A DNA stretch of 64,000 bases from Micromonospora sp. WMMD1102 (GCF_029626265.1 NZ_JARUBN010000001.1:6203001-6267000); one strand, 5' to 3'; positions 16,012 to 25,628 are shown, counted from the stretch's first letter. The notes: generated by a model from the sequence alone, not told the origin. Translations and numbers: made by a program.

Positions 16012-19000
16012 TCAGGCCGCGGTGAACCGCCACTGCTGGTTGGCGTTGCTGTGACAGCCCCACTGCAACAGCCGCGCCCCGTCGGCGGTGCCGCCGCCGT
16101 CGACGTCCAGGCAGTGCCCGCTGGGCACGCTCTTCACCGTGTACACCCCGGAGGTTCCGGTGGCGGTGACGGTGAACTTCTGCCGGTCGGTGTTGTTGCA
16201 GGTGGCCTGCTGGAGGTAGGCACCCTGCACGGTGGAGCCGCCGGTCACCTCGGCGCACTTGCCGCTGTGCCCGGCCTTCAGGTAGACCGCGCCGTTCCCG
16301 GCGTCGACGGCCTGCCACTTCTGGTTGTTGCCGCCGGTCGCCGCCCACTGGTGGATCTGTGCGCCGTCGGCGGTGGAGACGCCGCTGACGTCCATCAGCT
16401 TGCCGCTGTGCTGCGCGGTCAGGGTCCAGGTCTTGCCCGCCACGCCGCTGCCAGGATCGGGGTTACCGGAACCCGGTACGCCGACCCCGTTGCCGCCGAA
16501 GGTGTGCGAGTCGAGGTCGAACCAGTTGTTGGCGCTGCCCTTGAAGACCAGGTAGAGGGTGTGCGACCCGGTCAGCGACGCCACGCTGACCGGCGGGGTG
16601 GACTGGTAGTTGTCCCAGCCGCCGGTGCTCGGCACCGGAGTGGTGGCCAGCAGCGTGCCGGTCGGTGAACCGGCGCGCAGCTCGATCGTGCCGCCACCGG
16701 ACGGCGACGACAGCCGGTAGCTGACGTTCGTGATGCCCGACAGGCTCATCGGGGTGAACGCCACCCAGTCGTTGTTGGAGATGTCGCCGACCCGCTTGCC
16801 GCTCTCCGCACCGGCCTGGTCGACCACCCGGGTGCCGGACTGGCTGCTGTAGTACTCGGCCTGCTTGTGTTTCGGTTGCAGGATTGCCTGCCCGTGCCCG
16901 GTCAGCGGGTTCGCGCCGCCGGCACCGCCGTTGTCGGTGTACCGGGCGTTGAGCACGTAGAACAGGTTGGCCCCGTCGGGGTGCCCGCCGAGCAGGTCGG
17001 TGGAGATCGTCCCGGAGCAGCCGGCGTAGTCCGTGGTCTCGTGCGCGTGGTCGTCGTGGCCGAGGGCCGGGTTGAGCAGCACCTTGGAGCAGTCGACCGC
17101 GGCGCCACCCGGATCCGTGACGGTGATCTGGTACGACACCTTGTCCCCGAAGGTCAGCATGCCGCCGTTGGCCGGGGTGGTGATGGTGACCACCGGAGCG
17201 GTGTTGCCGACCGTGATCTGTACGTTGGCGAAGCCGCTCTTCCCGCTGCTGTCGGTGACCTTCAACTGGGCCGTGTAGTTGCCGTTGGCGGTGTAGACCT
17301 TCGCCGGGTTGGCCGCGGTCGAGGTGGTGCCGTCACCGAACGTCCACTGGTAGCTGAGCGTGTCGCCGGGGTCGGGATCGGCCGTGCCGGCGCTGCTGAA
17401 CTGGACGTTCAGCGGGGCGTTGCCGCTGGTGGGCGTACCGGTGGCCTTGACGATCGGCGACCGACCGCCCTGGATGTAGTCGATCCGGTAGAGCCCGGAG
17501 TCGCTGTTGCCGCCACCGAAGTTGGTGCCCCACTCCAGCAGGTAGAGCGAGCCGTCCTTGCCGAACTCCATGTCCATCGGCTTGTTGAAGTTGCCGGCCG
17601 GCAGGAACGGGTTGGTCCGGGTGACCGTGGTGGCGGAGTCGAAGTGCACCTCCTTGACATAGTTGCGCGCCCACTCGTAGAAGAAGTGCACCCCGTCGTA
17701 GTACGGCGGGAACTTCGTCTGGGACGGGTTCGCCGGGTCGTACCGGTAGACCGGGCCGCCCATCGGCGCCGAGCCGCCGGAGCCGAGCTCCTGGAAGGTC
17801 GGCGAGGTGCCGTAGCCGTACCAGATCTGGGGTGCGACGACCGGCCGCAGGCTGGTCAGGCCGGTGTTGTTCGGCGAGTTGTTCACCGGCGCCGAGCAGT
17901 TGAACTTGGCACCGACCACACCCGTGTCCGGGTTGAACGGCGCGTACGGCTGGTTGTCGCCGTGGCAGAACGGCCAGCCGTAGTTGCCCGGGGACTTGAT
18001 GACGTTGAGTTCGACGAGCCCCTCCGGGCCCCGGTTGGTGGTCGGCGGGTTCCGGTCAGGCCCGTAGTCGGCCAGGTAGACCCAGCCGTTCGCCGGGTCG
18101 ACCGAGAACCGGAACGGGTTGCGGAAGCCCATCGCGTAGATCTCGGGCTTGGTCTGCGCGGTGCCCTGCGGGTAGAGGTTGCCGGTCGGGATGGTGTATC
18201 CGCCGCTTGCCGAGGGCCTGATCCGGAGCAGCTTGCCGCGCAGGTCGTTGGTGTTGCCGGCGGACCGGGCGGCGTCCAGGTTGGACTTGCCGGACCGCCA
18301 GTCCAGCGGGGCGTAGCCCTGCCAGTTGGGGTCGAGGTTCGGCGGGGTGTCGTCACCGGTGCCGATGAAGAGGTTCCCGTCCGGGCCGAACTCGATGTAC
18401 CCGCCGGTGTGGCCGGGCTCGGGGAACGTCCGGTCCCGGTACGCCGGGATGTCGATGATCCGCACCTCGCTGGAGAGGTTCAGCGTGTCGCCGGTGAGGG
18501 TGTACCGGGAGACCCGGTTGACGTCGGTCGAGCTGCTGGCCGGCGAGTGGTAGAGGTAGACGTACCCGTTGCTGGCGAAGTTGGGGTCCAGCGCCATGCC
18601 GGTGAGGCCGTCCTCGCCGCCGGTGTAGACGCTGAGCGTGCCGGCGGTGACCGTGGTGTTCGTGGACGGCTTGAAGATCTTCAGTTGGCCGGCCCGCTGG
18701 GCGTAGAGCACCCGGCCGTCGGGTGCCACCGCCAGGGCCATCGGGTCGACGGTGTTGTCGTCGAGGGTGCGCTTCTCGAAGTTGCCCCAGACGGTGCCGC
18801 CGCAGTCGCCGGGCTCGTTGCCGGCGGCCCACTTGACCCCGCCGAGCACGTGGTTGCGGAAGTGCGTCTCGCTGTAGGACTCGATGGCGTGCCCCATCGC
18901 GGTGGCCCAGACCCGCCCGCCGCCGGTGTTGCGGCACCAGGAGATCGGGTGGTCCGGCCCCATCGCCCGGGAGCCCGGGTTGTAGGTCCGCTCGTCGGCG

Positions 19001-19575
19001 GTGACCAGGACGTGCACCTGGCCGCGCGGGTTGCGGTCGAAGTTGTACCACTCCTCGCTGCGGTTCCACCGGTCCGGCAGGCTGGCCGTCGACGGGTGCT
19101 TCTTGTCGGCGACGATGGCGGTGCCGGGCAGTACCCCGGGTGAGTGCTCCGGCATGTGCGCTCCGGCGTTCACCGTCTGGTCCCACCACGGGTACTCGGA
19201 CTCGATGCCCATGTCCGTGGCGTTGTGGATGGCGACGATGCCCTTGCCGCTGGCCAGGTAGCCCTCCACCGCCTGCCGCTGGGCGGCCGAGGTCCAGACC
19301 ATGCCCGAGGTCTGGAACATGATGAGTACGTCGAAGGTGGCCAGGTTGGCCTGGGTGAAGACGCTCGAGTCCTCGCTGTGCACCAGCTCGAAGTTGTTCG
19401 CCGCCGCCTGCTGCTGGAACATCGAGATCCCCGCGGGGATGGAGTCGTGCCGGTAGCCGGTGGTCTTGGTGAACAGCAGGGCTCGGAAGGTGGGGGCCGC
19501 CGCTGCCGGCGGGACGAGTGCCAGTGCCAGCAACATGCCGGCCAGCACTCCGGTGATAAGTGTCTTGCGACGCAT
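16012..19575 (-). CDS. Secreted ThuA-GSDH-PKD-CBM6-RICIN multidomain protein
   Basis: A 1187-aa exported protein. Order: signal peptide (1-27, ending AAA); ThuA-like domain (28-255; FRALLFTKTTGYRHDSIPAG); glucose/sorbosone-dehydrogenase beta-propeller, PQQ type (about 270-690; MALAVAPDGRVLYAQRAGQLKIFKP, FSVDPANGWVYLADYGPD); PKD domain (about 715-790; YQWTFGDGTTS); a beta-sandwich region with GHDDHAHETTDYAGC; CBM6-like domain (about 915-1040); C-terminal ricin trefoil (about 1060-1187). Such fusions are known in actinobacteria and Bacteroidetes; the reaction is unproven, though sugar oxidation and glycan binding are implied. The ATG at 19575 follows a GAAAGAGAG stretch; an in-frame opening 52 codons upstream lacks signal-peptide character. 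It shares a divergent promoter region with the CUT2 operon. Confidence 0.85.
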   Translation of the reverse strand: MRRKTLITGVLAGMLLALALVPPAAAAPTFRALLFTKTTGYRHDSIPAGISMFQQQAAANNFELVHSEDSSVFTQANLATFDVLIMFQTSGMVWTSAAQRQAVEGYLASGKGIVAIHNATDMGIESEYPWWDQTVNAGAHMPEHSPGVLPGTAIVADKKHPSTASLPDRWNRSEEWYNFDRNPRGQVHVLVTADERTYNPGSRAMGPDHPISWCRNTGGGRVWATAMGHAIESYSETHFRNHVLGGVKWAAGNEPGDCGGTVWGNFEKRTLDDNTVDPMALAVAPDGRVLYAQRAGQLKIFKPSTNTTVTAGTLSVYTGGEDGLTGMALDPNFASNGYVYLYHSPASSSTDVNRVSRYTLTGDTLNLSSEVRIIDIPAYRDRTFPEPGHTGGYIEFGPDGNLFIGTGDDTPPNLDPNWQGYAPLDWRSGKSNLDAARSAGNTNDLRGKLLRIRPSASGGYTIPTGNLYPQGTAQTKPEIYAMGFRNPFRFSVDPANGWVYLADYGPDRNPPTTNRGPEGLVELNVIKSPGNYGWPFCHGDNQPYAPFNPDTGVVGAKFNCSAPVNNSPNNTGLTSLRPVVAPQIWYGYGTSPTFQELGSGGSAPMGGPVYRYDPANPSQTKFPPYYDGVHFFYEWARNYVKEVHFDSATTVTRTNPFLPAGNFNKPMDMEFGKDGSLYLLEWGTNFGGGNSDSGLYRIDYIQGGRSPIVKATGTPTSGNAPLNVQFSSAGTADPDPGDTLSYQWTFGDGTTSTAANPAKVYTANGNYTAQLKVTDSSGKSGFANVQITVGNTAPVVTITTPANGGMLTFGDKVSYQITVTDPGGAAVDCSKVLLNPALGHDDHAHETTDYAGCSGTISTDLLGGHPDGANLFYVLNARYTDNGGAGGANPLTGHGQAILQPKHKQAEYYSSQSGTRVVDQAGAESGKRVGDISNNDWVAFTPMSLSGITNVSYRLSSPSGGGTIELRAGSPTGTLLATTPVPSTGGWDNYQSTPPVSVASLTGSHTLYLVFKGSANNWFDLDSHTFGGNGVGVPGSGNPDPGSGVAGKTWTLTAQHSGKLMDVSGVSTADGAQIHQWAATGGNNQKWQAVDAGNGAVYLKAGHSGKCAEVTGGSTVQGAYLQQATCNNTDRQKFTVTATGTSGVYTVKSVPSGHCLDVDGGGTADGARLLQWGCHSNANQQWRFTAA

Positions 19576-20001
19576 GCCGTCTCTCTTTCGCAGGGGCGGG
19601 GCGGGGTGCGACCACGGGCCGGCCGCGGGCCGCGGCGTGCCAGGTCGGGGCCTGGACGCCGGGAGCGCGGGTTCGCCCGGTCGGTCGTCGTGCCGTCCGC
19701 CGCGACGGCAGTCAGCGCCGCAGAACGTCACACAGCGTTACTTGGGCTGCCGTGTGTCCGTCCCGTGGTCCGCGAGGTCAGGATGACCAGATCATAGATA
19801 CATGTCAATATTTCCTCGCAGGATTGATCTGATGTTCCAGGCCGAGCGGTTGCCATCCCCTGTCCGGCCATCGTGGACGGTTCGACGCCGCGTGGGGCCA
19901 CACGCCGGGCCGGACGGCAGAACGAGGATTGCATGCACGGATGTGAACATCTATCTTCATACGTGTTACGTCTCATGGGTGTCAAGGAAGTGATCTGAGC
20001 T
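19576..20001. other. Divergent promoter region between the ThuA fusion and the CUT2 operon
   Basis: A 426-bp gap. The first 160 bp are GC-rich leader; from about 19780 to 19990 it turns AT-rich, as promoters do here. It holds AT-rich DNA around 19791-19815 (ATCATAGATACATGTCAATA), a GATGT-GA-ACATC palindrome at 19940-19951 and a TCATACG site at 19957. No coding potential seen. Confidence 0.55.
19957..19969 (+). promoter_or_regulatory. Candidate TCATACG-type operator, site 3
   Basis: TCATACGTGTTAC, one mismatch from the site at 8619. It lies 33 bp before the CUT2 ATPase start and is flanked by the GATGTGAACATC palindrome. It could serve the CUT2 operon and possibly the divergent ThuA fusion. 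Confidence 0.45.
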
Positions 20002-21522
20002 TTGTCAGACGATGCCGCCATACGGACGCCGCTGCTCTCGCTCCGCGACGTCGGCAAGTCGTTCCTCGGAGTACGCGTCCTCGACGGGGTGGACCTCGAC
20101 GTGGCGGCCGGCGAGGTGCACGCGGTGGTCGGCGAGAACGGCGCCGGGAAGTCCACCCTCATGAAGATCGTCTCGGGTGCGCACGCCCCGGACGGCGGCA
20201 CCCTCACCTTCGCCGGTGCGGACCGGACGTTCCGCGGCCCGCGCGACGCGCAGCGGGCCGGCATCGGCATCATCCACCAGGAGTTCAACCTGCTGCCGGA
20301 GCGCACCGTCGCGGAGAACGTCTACCTGGGCCACGAGCCGGTGCGCCGCGGCCTGGTCGACCGCCGGGCCATGCACCGGCGCACCGCCGAACTGCTCGGC
20401 TCGATCGGCGAGACCTCGCTGCCGACCGACGTGCCGGTCGGACAGCTCGGGGTGGCACAGCAGCAGGTCGTCGAGATCGCCAAGGCGCTCGCCCTCGACG
20501 TGCGGCTGCTCATCATGGACGAGCCCACCGCGGCACTCGCCGACCACGAGGTCGAACTGCTCTACGGCCTGGTCCGCCGGCTCACCGAACGCGGCATCGG
20601 CCTGCTCTACGTCTCGCACCGGCTCACCGAGGTCTTCGCGCTGTCCAGCCGGATCACGGTGCTCAAGGACGGCCGCCGGGTCTGCACCCTGGAGACCGCC
20701 GACACCACAGTGGACGACCTGGTGCGGCACATGGTCGGCCGGGAGCTGTCCAGCTACTACCCGGAGCGGGCCGCACCGGACGACGTCGGGCCGGTCCGGC
20801 TCAGCGTCCGGGACGGCGGCAACCGGAAACTGCGCGGGGTCGACCTGGAGCTGCGCGCCGGCGAGGTGCTCGGCATCGGCGGCCTACAGGGCTCCGGGCG
20901 CTCGGCGCTGGCCCGGGCGCTCTTCGGCGTCGCCCCGTTCACCAGCGGCACCGTGACCGTCAACGGCACCACCCGGGCACTGCGCTCGCCGCGCGAGGCG
21001 ATCCGGGCCGGCATCGCCTACGTCAGCGAGGACCGCAAGGGCGAGGGGATCGTCGGCCGGCAGTCGGTGCTGGACAACGCCCTGCTGGCCAGCCGGGCGG
21101 TGCGGATGCGGGTCCGCTCCGGCCACGCCGCCCGGACCGTACGGGTCCGGGAACTGCTCGGTGCCGTGGAACTGCGCTCCGCCGGGGAGGACCAGGAGAT
21201 CCGCTTCCTCTCCGGCGGCAACCAGCAGAAGGTGGTACTCGCCCGCTGGCTCGCCCTCAGTCCCCGGATCCTGCTCTTCGACGAGCCGACCCGGGGCATC
21301 GACGTGGGCGCCAAGGCGGTGGTGCACGACCTCGTCCGCCGGCTCGCCCGGGACGGCGCCGCGGTGCTGATGATCTCGTCCGAGCTGCCGGAGCTGATCG
21401 GCATGAGCGACCGGATAGTCGTCCTCCGCGACGGCCGGATCGCCGGCGAGCTGCCGGCCGGCGCCGCCGAGCAGGACGTGCTCGCCCTGGCCGTCGGTGC
21501 GGTACGGGAGACCGCCGGATGA
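20002..21522 (+). CDS. Sugar ABC transporter ATP-binding protein, RbsA/XylG type (CUT2)
   Basis: A 506-aa protein with two fused ABC domains that energises uptake of a monosaccharide. Domain 1 has Walker A GENGAGKST (about residues 48-56) and Walker B LLIMDEPTAAL. Domain 2 has the degenerate P-loop GGLQGSGRS, signature LSGGNQQKVVLARWL and LLFDEPTRGIDVGAK, all typical of CUT2 ATPases. The start appears to be TTG at 20002 (LSDDAAIRTPLLSLRDVGKSF), with AAGGAAG 11 nt upstream. First gene of an ATPase-permease-permease-binding protein-epimerase operon; its stop overlaps the next start by ATGA. Confidence 0.92.
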   Translation: MSDDAAIRTPLLSLRDVGKSFLGVRVLDGVDLDVAAGEVHAVVGENGAGKSTLMKIVSGAHAPDGGTLTFAGADRTFRGPRDAQRAGIGIIHQEFNLLPERTVAENVYLGHEPVRRGLVDRRAMHRRTAELLGSIGETSLPTDVPVGQLGVAQQQVVEIAKALALDVRLLIMDEPTAALADHEVELLYGLVRRLTERGIGLLYVSHRLTEVFALSSRITVLKDGRRVCTLETADTTVDDLVRHMVGRELSSYYPERAAPDDVGPVRLSVRDGGNRKLRGVDLELRAGEVLGIGGLQGSGRSALARALFGVAPFTSGTVTVNGTTRALRSPREAIRAGIAYVSEDRKGEGIVGRQSVLDNALLASRAVRMRVRSGHAARTVRVRELLGAVELRSAGEDQEIRFLSGGNQQKVVLARWLALSPRILLFDEPTRGIDVGAKAVVHDLVRRLARDGAAVLMISSELPELIGMSDRIVVLRDGRIAGELPAGAAEQDVLALAVGAVRETAG

Positions 21523-22490
21523 CCGCCGCACCCATCCTGGCGGTCCGGCGGAGCGTTCCGGGAGTCTTCGTCGCCTTGGCCCTGACCCTGGCGATCGGCG
21601 CCCTGGTGGTCGGGATCGACGGCGGCCAGCTCTTCAACCAGGCGACCACGGTGAGCCTGCTGCACGTCGCCGCCGGGCTCGGGCTCGTCGCCGTCGGGCA
21701 GACCCTGGTCATCCTCGGCGGCTCCCTCGACCTCTCCGTGGCGTACGTGGTCAGCCTCAGTACCCTGCTCGCCGCCGAGACCATGGCCGGCAGCGACGGC
21801 GCACTGCTGCCGGCCGTCCTGCTCGCCCTCGGGGTGAGCGCCGCGATCGGGCTGCTCAACGGGCTCTTCGTCACCCGGCTGCGGGTGAACGCCTTCATCG
21901 CCACCCTCGGCGTCGGGCTGCTGCTGAAGGGTTACCTCGACCACGGGTACGCCGGCCCGGCCGGCAGGACCTCCCCGGCGCTGGTGCAGACCCTCGGCTA
22001 CCAGCGGATCGGCCCGGTGCCGGTGTCGTTCCTGCTGCTGCTCGCCGTCGCCGCGGCAGTCTGGTTCGCGCTCACGCGTACCCGGTTCGGGCACCACCTG
22101 CTCGCCGTCGGCGGCGATCCGGAGGTGGCCCGGCTCTCCGGGGTACGCACCGGCCGGGTCCTGGTCACCGCCCACGTACTCTGCTCGCTCTGCGCCGGGT
22201 TGGCCGGGATCTACCTGGCCAGCCGGCTCGGCTCGGGCGCTCCCCGGGTCGGCACCGAGGGCCTCTACGACCTGGAGTCGATCGCGGCGGTGGTGATCGG
22301 CGGGACCGCGCTGGCCGGCGGGCGGGGCGGCGTGGTCGGCACCGTCGGCGGGGTACTGCTGCTGGCCAGCATCGACGCCGTCTTCAACCAGCTCGAGGTC
22401 GACGCGTTCGTCAAGCAGGTGATCCGGGGCATCGTGATCATCGCCGCGGTCGCCCTCTACGCCCACCGGTCCCTGCGGAAGGCGGCCTAG
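21519..22490 (+). CDS. Sugar ABC transporter permease, RbsC type (first)
   Basis: A 323-aa CUT2 permease (BPD_transp_2) with eight to ten hydrophobic spans. The family signatures GQTLVILGGSLDLSV, LFVTRLRVNAFIATLG, GGDPEVARLSGVRTGRV and VVIGGTALAGGRGGVVGTVGG are all visible. The ATG overlaps the ATPase stop. It is followed with no gap by a second RbsC-like permease, so the importer is probably a heterodimer. Confidence 0.92.
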   Translation: MTAAPILAVRRSVPGVFVALALTLAIGALVVGIDGGQLFNQATTVSLLHVAAGLGLVAVGQTLVILGGSLDLSVAYVVSLSTLLAAETMAGSDGALLPAVLLALGVSAAIGLLNGLFVTRLRVNAFIATLGVGLLLKGYLDHGYAGPAGRTSPALVQTLGYQRIGPVPVSFLLLLAVAAAVWFALTRTRFGHHLLAVGGDPEVARLSGVRTGRVLVTAHVLCSLCAGLAGIYLASRLGSGAPRVGTEGLYDLESIAAVVIGGTALAGGRGGVVGTVGGVLLLASIDAVFNQLEVDAFVKQVIRGIVIIAAVALYAHRSLRKAA

Positions 22491-23474
22491 ATGCAGACCG
22501 TCGAGCGCCCTCCGCTGCGGTCACCGCTGTCCCGGGTACGCCCCGGCGGGCTACTGCCGATCGTCGCCATCCTCGCGCTGCTGCTGGTGCTGGTCGCGGT
22601 CCGGCAGCCCGACTTCCTCGCCCCGCCGTCGCTGATGTCCTTCCTCGGCCGCTCCGCACCGATCATCCTGCTCGCCGCCGGGCAGTACTTCGTGATCGTC
22701 TCCGGCGAGTTCGACCTCTCCGTCGGCTCCCTGGTCACCGCGCAGGTGGTGGTCGCCGCCCGGCTGATCGACAGCGACCCGGGCCGGACCTGGCCGGTGG
22801 TGTTGCTGCTGCTCGCCGCCGGCCTGTTCGTCGGGCTGGTCAACGGCCTGGTCACCACCCGGCTGCGGGTGCCGTCCTTCATCACCACGCTGGGCATGTT
22901 CCTGATCCTCGTCGGCGCGGTGTACCTCTGGTCCGACGGTGCGCCGAGGGGCGGGCTCTCCGAGGAGTTCCGCCGGTTCGGCCGGCGTGCCTTCGAGGAC
23001 GTGCCGCTGCTCGGCCGGGTCCCGTACGCGCTGCTCGTGCTGCTGGTCCTCGCCGCCCTGGCCGTCCTGCTGGGCCGCTCCGACTTCGGCCGGACGCTCG
23101 TCGCCGTCGGCGACAACCCGCGCACCGCCGAACTGGCCGGGGTACGGGTCTGGCGTACCCGGACGATCGCCTTCATGCTCAGCGGCCTCGCGGCGGCGGT
23201 CGCGGCGATCCTGCTCGGCGGCTACAGCGGGGTCTCGTTCCAGGCCGGCGCCGGCCTGGAGTTCACCGCGATCACCGCCGTCGTGCTGGGCGGCGTCGCG
23301 CTGGGCGGCGGCCGCGGCTCGGTCGTCGGCGCGATGCTCGGGGCGCTGACCCTCGAACTGCTCTTCACCCTGATGAATTTCTACGGCGTCTCCGGCGCCC
23401 TCAGGTCGACCGTCCAGGGCGTGATCATCCTGGCCGCCGTGGCGGTCTCGGCAATGCGTTCCTCGTCCAGATAA
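22491..23474 (+). CDS. Sugar ABC transporter permease, RbsC type (second)
   Basis: A 327-aa paralogue of the preceding permease, starting at the very next base after its stop. Signatures GQYFVIVSGEFDLSVGSLVTAQ, VTTRLRVPSFITTLGMFLI, VAVGDNPRTAELAGVRVWRTR and VVLGGVALGGGRGSVVGAMLG are visible. Tandem distinct RbsC-like permeases occur in several actinobacterial CUT2 systems. Function: transmembrane channel for the same substrate. Confidence 0.92.
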   Translation: MQTVERPPLRSPLSRVRPGGLLPIVAILALLLVLVAVRQPDFLAPPSLMSFLGRSAPIILLAAGQYFVIVSGEFDLSVGSLVTAQVVVAARLIDSDPGRTWPVVLLLLAAGLFVGLVNGLVTTRLRVPSFITTLGMFLILVGAVYLWSDGAPRGGLSEEFRRFGRRAFEDVPLLGRVPYALLVLLVLAALAVLLGRSDFGRTLVAVGDNPRTAELAGVRVWRTRTIAFMLSGLAAAVAAILLGGYSGVSFQAGAGLEFTAITAVVLGGVALGGGRGSVVGAMLGALTLELLFTLMNFYGVSGALRSTVQGVIILAAVAVSAMRSSSR

Positions 23475-23485
23475 GGGGAAATACC

Positions 23486-24670
23486 GTGAAACGCTCCCTC
23501 GCGGCTCTGGCCGCGGTCACCCTTTTGTCGCTCGCCGGGTGCGCCACCGACGAGCCGACCGCGACCCCCTCCGGCACCGCCAGCGCGGCCGCCGGCTCGG
23601 GCACCGGCGAACAGTCCAAGTTCTTCGTGCAGGCCGACTACGACGCCGAACTCGCGCTGCTCGGCGCCACCCCGACCGGCCCGGCGGACAAGCCGTGGGA
23701 GCAGGTCCTCGACCCGAAGATGGCGGAGACCACGAAGTTCAAGAAGGCCGGCCCGCACAAGATCTGCTTCTCCAACGCGGCCCTGAACAACCCGTGGCGG
23801 CAGGTCGGGTTCAAGACCATGCAGGCCGAGGTCGAGGCCCAGAAGAGCCGGATCAGCGAGTTCGTGCACGTCGACGCCGAGGGCAAGGACCAGAAGCAGA
23901 TCGCGGACATCAACGACCTGCTCGGCAAGGACTGCGACGCGCTGCTCGTCTCGCCGAACACCACCGCCACGCTCACCCCGGCCGTCGAGGCGGCCTGCCG
24001 GGCGGGCCTGCCGGTCGTCGTTTTCGACCGCGGTGTCGACACCGACTGCCCGGTGACCTTCATCAACCCGATCGGCGGCTACGGCTTCGGGCACGTCGGT
24101 GCCGAGTTCGTCAGCCAGCGGATGAAGCCCGGCGGCAAGCTGCTCGCGCTGCGCATCCTGCCCGGTGTCGACGTACTGGAGACCCGCTGGTCCGCCGCGA
24201 AGGTCGCCTTCGACAAGGCGAAGGTCGACGTCGTCGGGGTGGAGTTCACCGACGGGGACCCGGCCAAGACCAAGAAGATCGTCAACGACTACCTCCAGCG
24301 GCACGGCTCCATCGACGGCGTCTGGATGGACGCCGGAGCGGTCGCGGTCGCGGCGGTCGAGGCGTTCCAGGACGCCGGCAAGCCGGTGCCGCCGATCAAC
24401 GGCGAGGACCAGCTCGACTTCCTGAAGCTGTGGAAGGAGAAGAACCTCACCGCCATCGCACCGACCTACCCGACCTACCAGTGGCGTACCCCGGTGCTGG
24501 CCGCGCTGCGGATCCTGGACGGCCAGCCGGTCTCCAACCCGTGGAAGCTGCCGCAGCCGACGATCACCCAGGAGAACCTGGACCAGTACCTCGACCCGGG
24601 CATGCCACCGCTGCACTACGCGATGTGCGGCTGCACCGACCTGCCCGGCTACCCGCAACGCTGGAAGTAG
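23486..24670 (+). CDS. Sugar ABC transporter substrate-binding lipoprotein (CUT2, periplasmic-binding type)
   Basis: A 394-aa binding protein of the RbsB/Peripla_BP_4 class. Start is GTG at 23486 with AAGGGGAA 5 nt upstream. A lipoprotein signal (KRSLAALAAVTLLSLAGC) puts the lipidated cysteine near residue 19. The core shows ICFSNAALNNPWRQVGFKTMQAE, DALLVSPNTTATLTPAVEAACRAGLPVVVFDRGVDTD and NGEDQLDFLKLW, the hinge and ligand loops of this class. It is longer than RbsB (about 300), because of an N-terminal extension and a C-terminal tail with CGC. Ligand unknown. Confidence 0.9.
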   Translation: MKRSLAALAAVTLLSLAGCATDEPTATPSGTASAAAGSGTGEQSKFFVQADYDAELALLGATPTGPADKPWEQVLDPKMAETTKFKKAGPHKICFSNAALNNPWRQVGFKTMQAEVEAQKSRISEFVHVDAEGKDQKQIADINDLLGKDCDALLVSPNTTATLTPAVEAACRAGLPVVVFDRGVDTDCPVTFINPIGGYGFGHVGAEFVSQRMKPGGKLLALRILPGVDVLETRWSAAKVAFDKAKVDVVGVEFTDGDPAKTKKIVNDYLQRHGSIDGVWMDAGAVAVAAVEAFQDAGKPVPPINGEDQLDFLKLWKEKNLTAIAPTYPTYQWRTPVLAALRILDGQPVSNPWKLPQPTITQENLDQYLDPGMPPLHYAMCGCTDLPGYPQRWK

Positions 24671-24675
24671 GCAGC

Positions 24676-25593
24676 TTGTACGCCATCGGTGTCAACCCGT
24701 GGGTCTGGACGTCCCCGGTCGACGACCGGGCCCTCGCCGACCTCGTCCCGCGGATCGCCGCGTACGGCTTCGACGCGGTCGAGCTGCCGATCGAGCAGCC
24801 CGGCGACTGGGACCCGGCCCGGACCCGCGAACTGCTGGCCCGGTACGGCCTGGCCGCCGTCGCCGTCTGCGCGGTCACGCCGCCGGGGCGGGACCTGGTG
24901 TACGCGCCGCCGGCCGTGGTCGAGTCCACCGTGGCGTACCTGAAAGGCTGTGTGGACAGTGCGGCGGCCGTCGGCGCGTCCTGCGTCTGCGGCCCGCTGT
25001 ACGCCTCGGTCGGCCGGACCTGGCGGATGTCGGCGGCGGAGCGCTTCGCCTGCTACGCCGAGTTCCGGCGGGCGCTCGCGCCGGTCGCCGACCATGCCGC
25101 CGAGCGGGGCGTCTCGCTCGGGGTGGAGGCGCTCAACCGGTACGAGACGAGTGTCGTGAACACGTTGGGGCAGGCCGTGGAGATGATCGAGGGCCTGCCG
25201 TCGAACGTCGGCCTGATGGTCGACACGTACCACATGAACATCGAGGAGGCGGACCCGTACGCGGCACTGGCGACCGCCGGCCCCTACCTCAAGCATGTGC
25301 AGGTCAGCGGCACCGACCGGGGCGCTCCCGGCGCGGACCACTTCGACTGGCCGCGCTTCCTCGGCACGCTGGGCGGGACCGGTTACCGGGGCGCGGTCTG
25401 CATCGAGTCGTTCACGGCCGAGAACGAGACGATCGCCACCGCCGCCTCGATCTGGCGCCCACTCGCCGTCACGCAGGACCGGCTCGCCCTGGACGGCCTG
25501 GAGCATCTCCGGAGGCTCCTGGACGGACGGTCCACAGCCACCACACCGTCCGCCCCGGCCGCTGCTCCGGGGCCGCCGGAGCCGCCGGACTGA
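24676..25593 (+). CDS. Sugar phosphate isomerase/epimerase (tagatose/psicose 3-epimerase-like TIM barrel)
   Basis: A 305-aa AP_endonuc_2/xylose-isomerase-like barrel. Metal-site residues are suggested by E in SLGVEALNRYETSVVN, D in GLMVDTYHMNIEE, H in KHVQVSGTDRG and E in AVCIESF, the pattern of ketose 3-epimerases. The start is TTG at 24676, five bases after the binding-protein stop, reading LYAIGVNPWVWTSP, where homologues typically begin MYAIGVNPW. The last 25 residues are Pro/Ala-rich. It closes the CUT2 operon and probably channels the imported ketose or isomerised sugar. Substrate is inferred only. Confidence 0.82.
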   Translation: MYAIGVNPWVWTSPVDDRALADLVPRIAAYGFDAVELPIEQPGDWDPARTRELLARYGLAAVAVCAVTPPGRDLVYAPPAVVESTVAYLKGCVDSAAAVGASCVCGPLYASVGRTWRMSAAERFACYAEFRRALAPVADHAAERGVSLGVEALNRYETSVVNTLGQAVEMIEGLPSNVGLMVDTYHMNIEEADPYAALATAGPYLKHVQVSGTDRGAPGADHFDWPRFLGTLGGTGYRGAVCIESFTAENETIATAASIWRPLAVTQDRLALDGLEHLRRLLDGRSTATTPSAPAAAPGPPEPPD

Positions 25594-25628
25594 GACCGCC
25601 AGTCAGCTCGATCGATTCTTGCGGAAAC

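Noticed and set aside
16867..19143. A 758-codon open frame antisense to the ThuA fusion gene
   Set aside because: Its translation is Val/Gly/Arg/Asp-rich with no family features, as expected from the third-codon GC bias of the real gene on the other strand.
21018..22466. Long open frame antisense to the CUT2 ATPase and permease
   Set aside because: Two overlapping, fully recognisable transporter genes lie on the plus strand; the antisense frame is a composition artefact.
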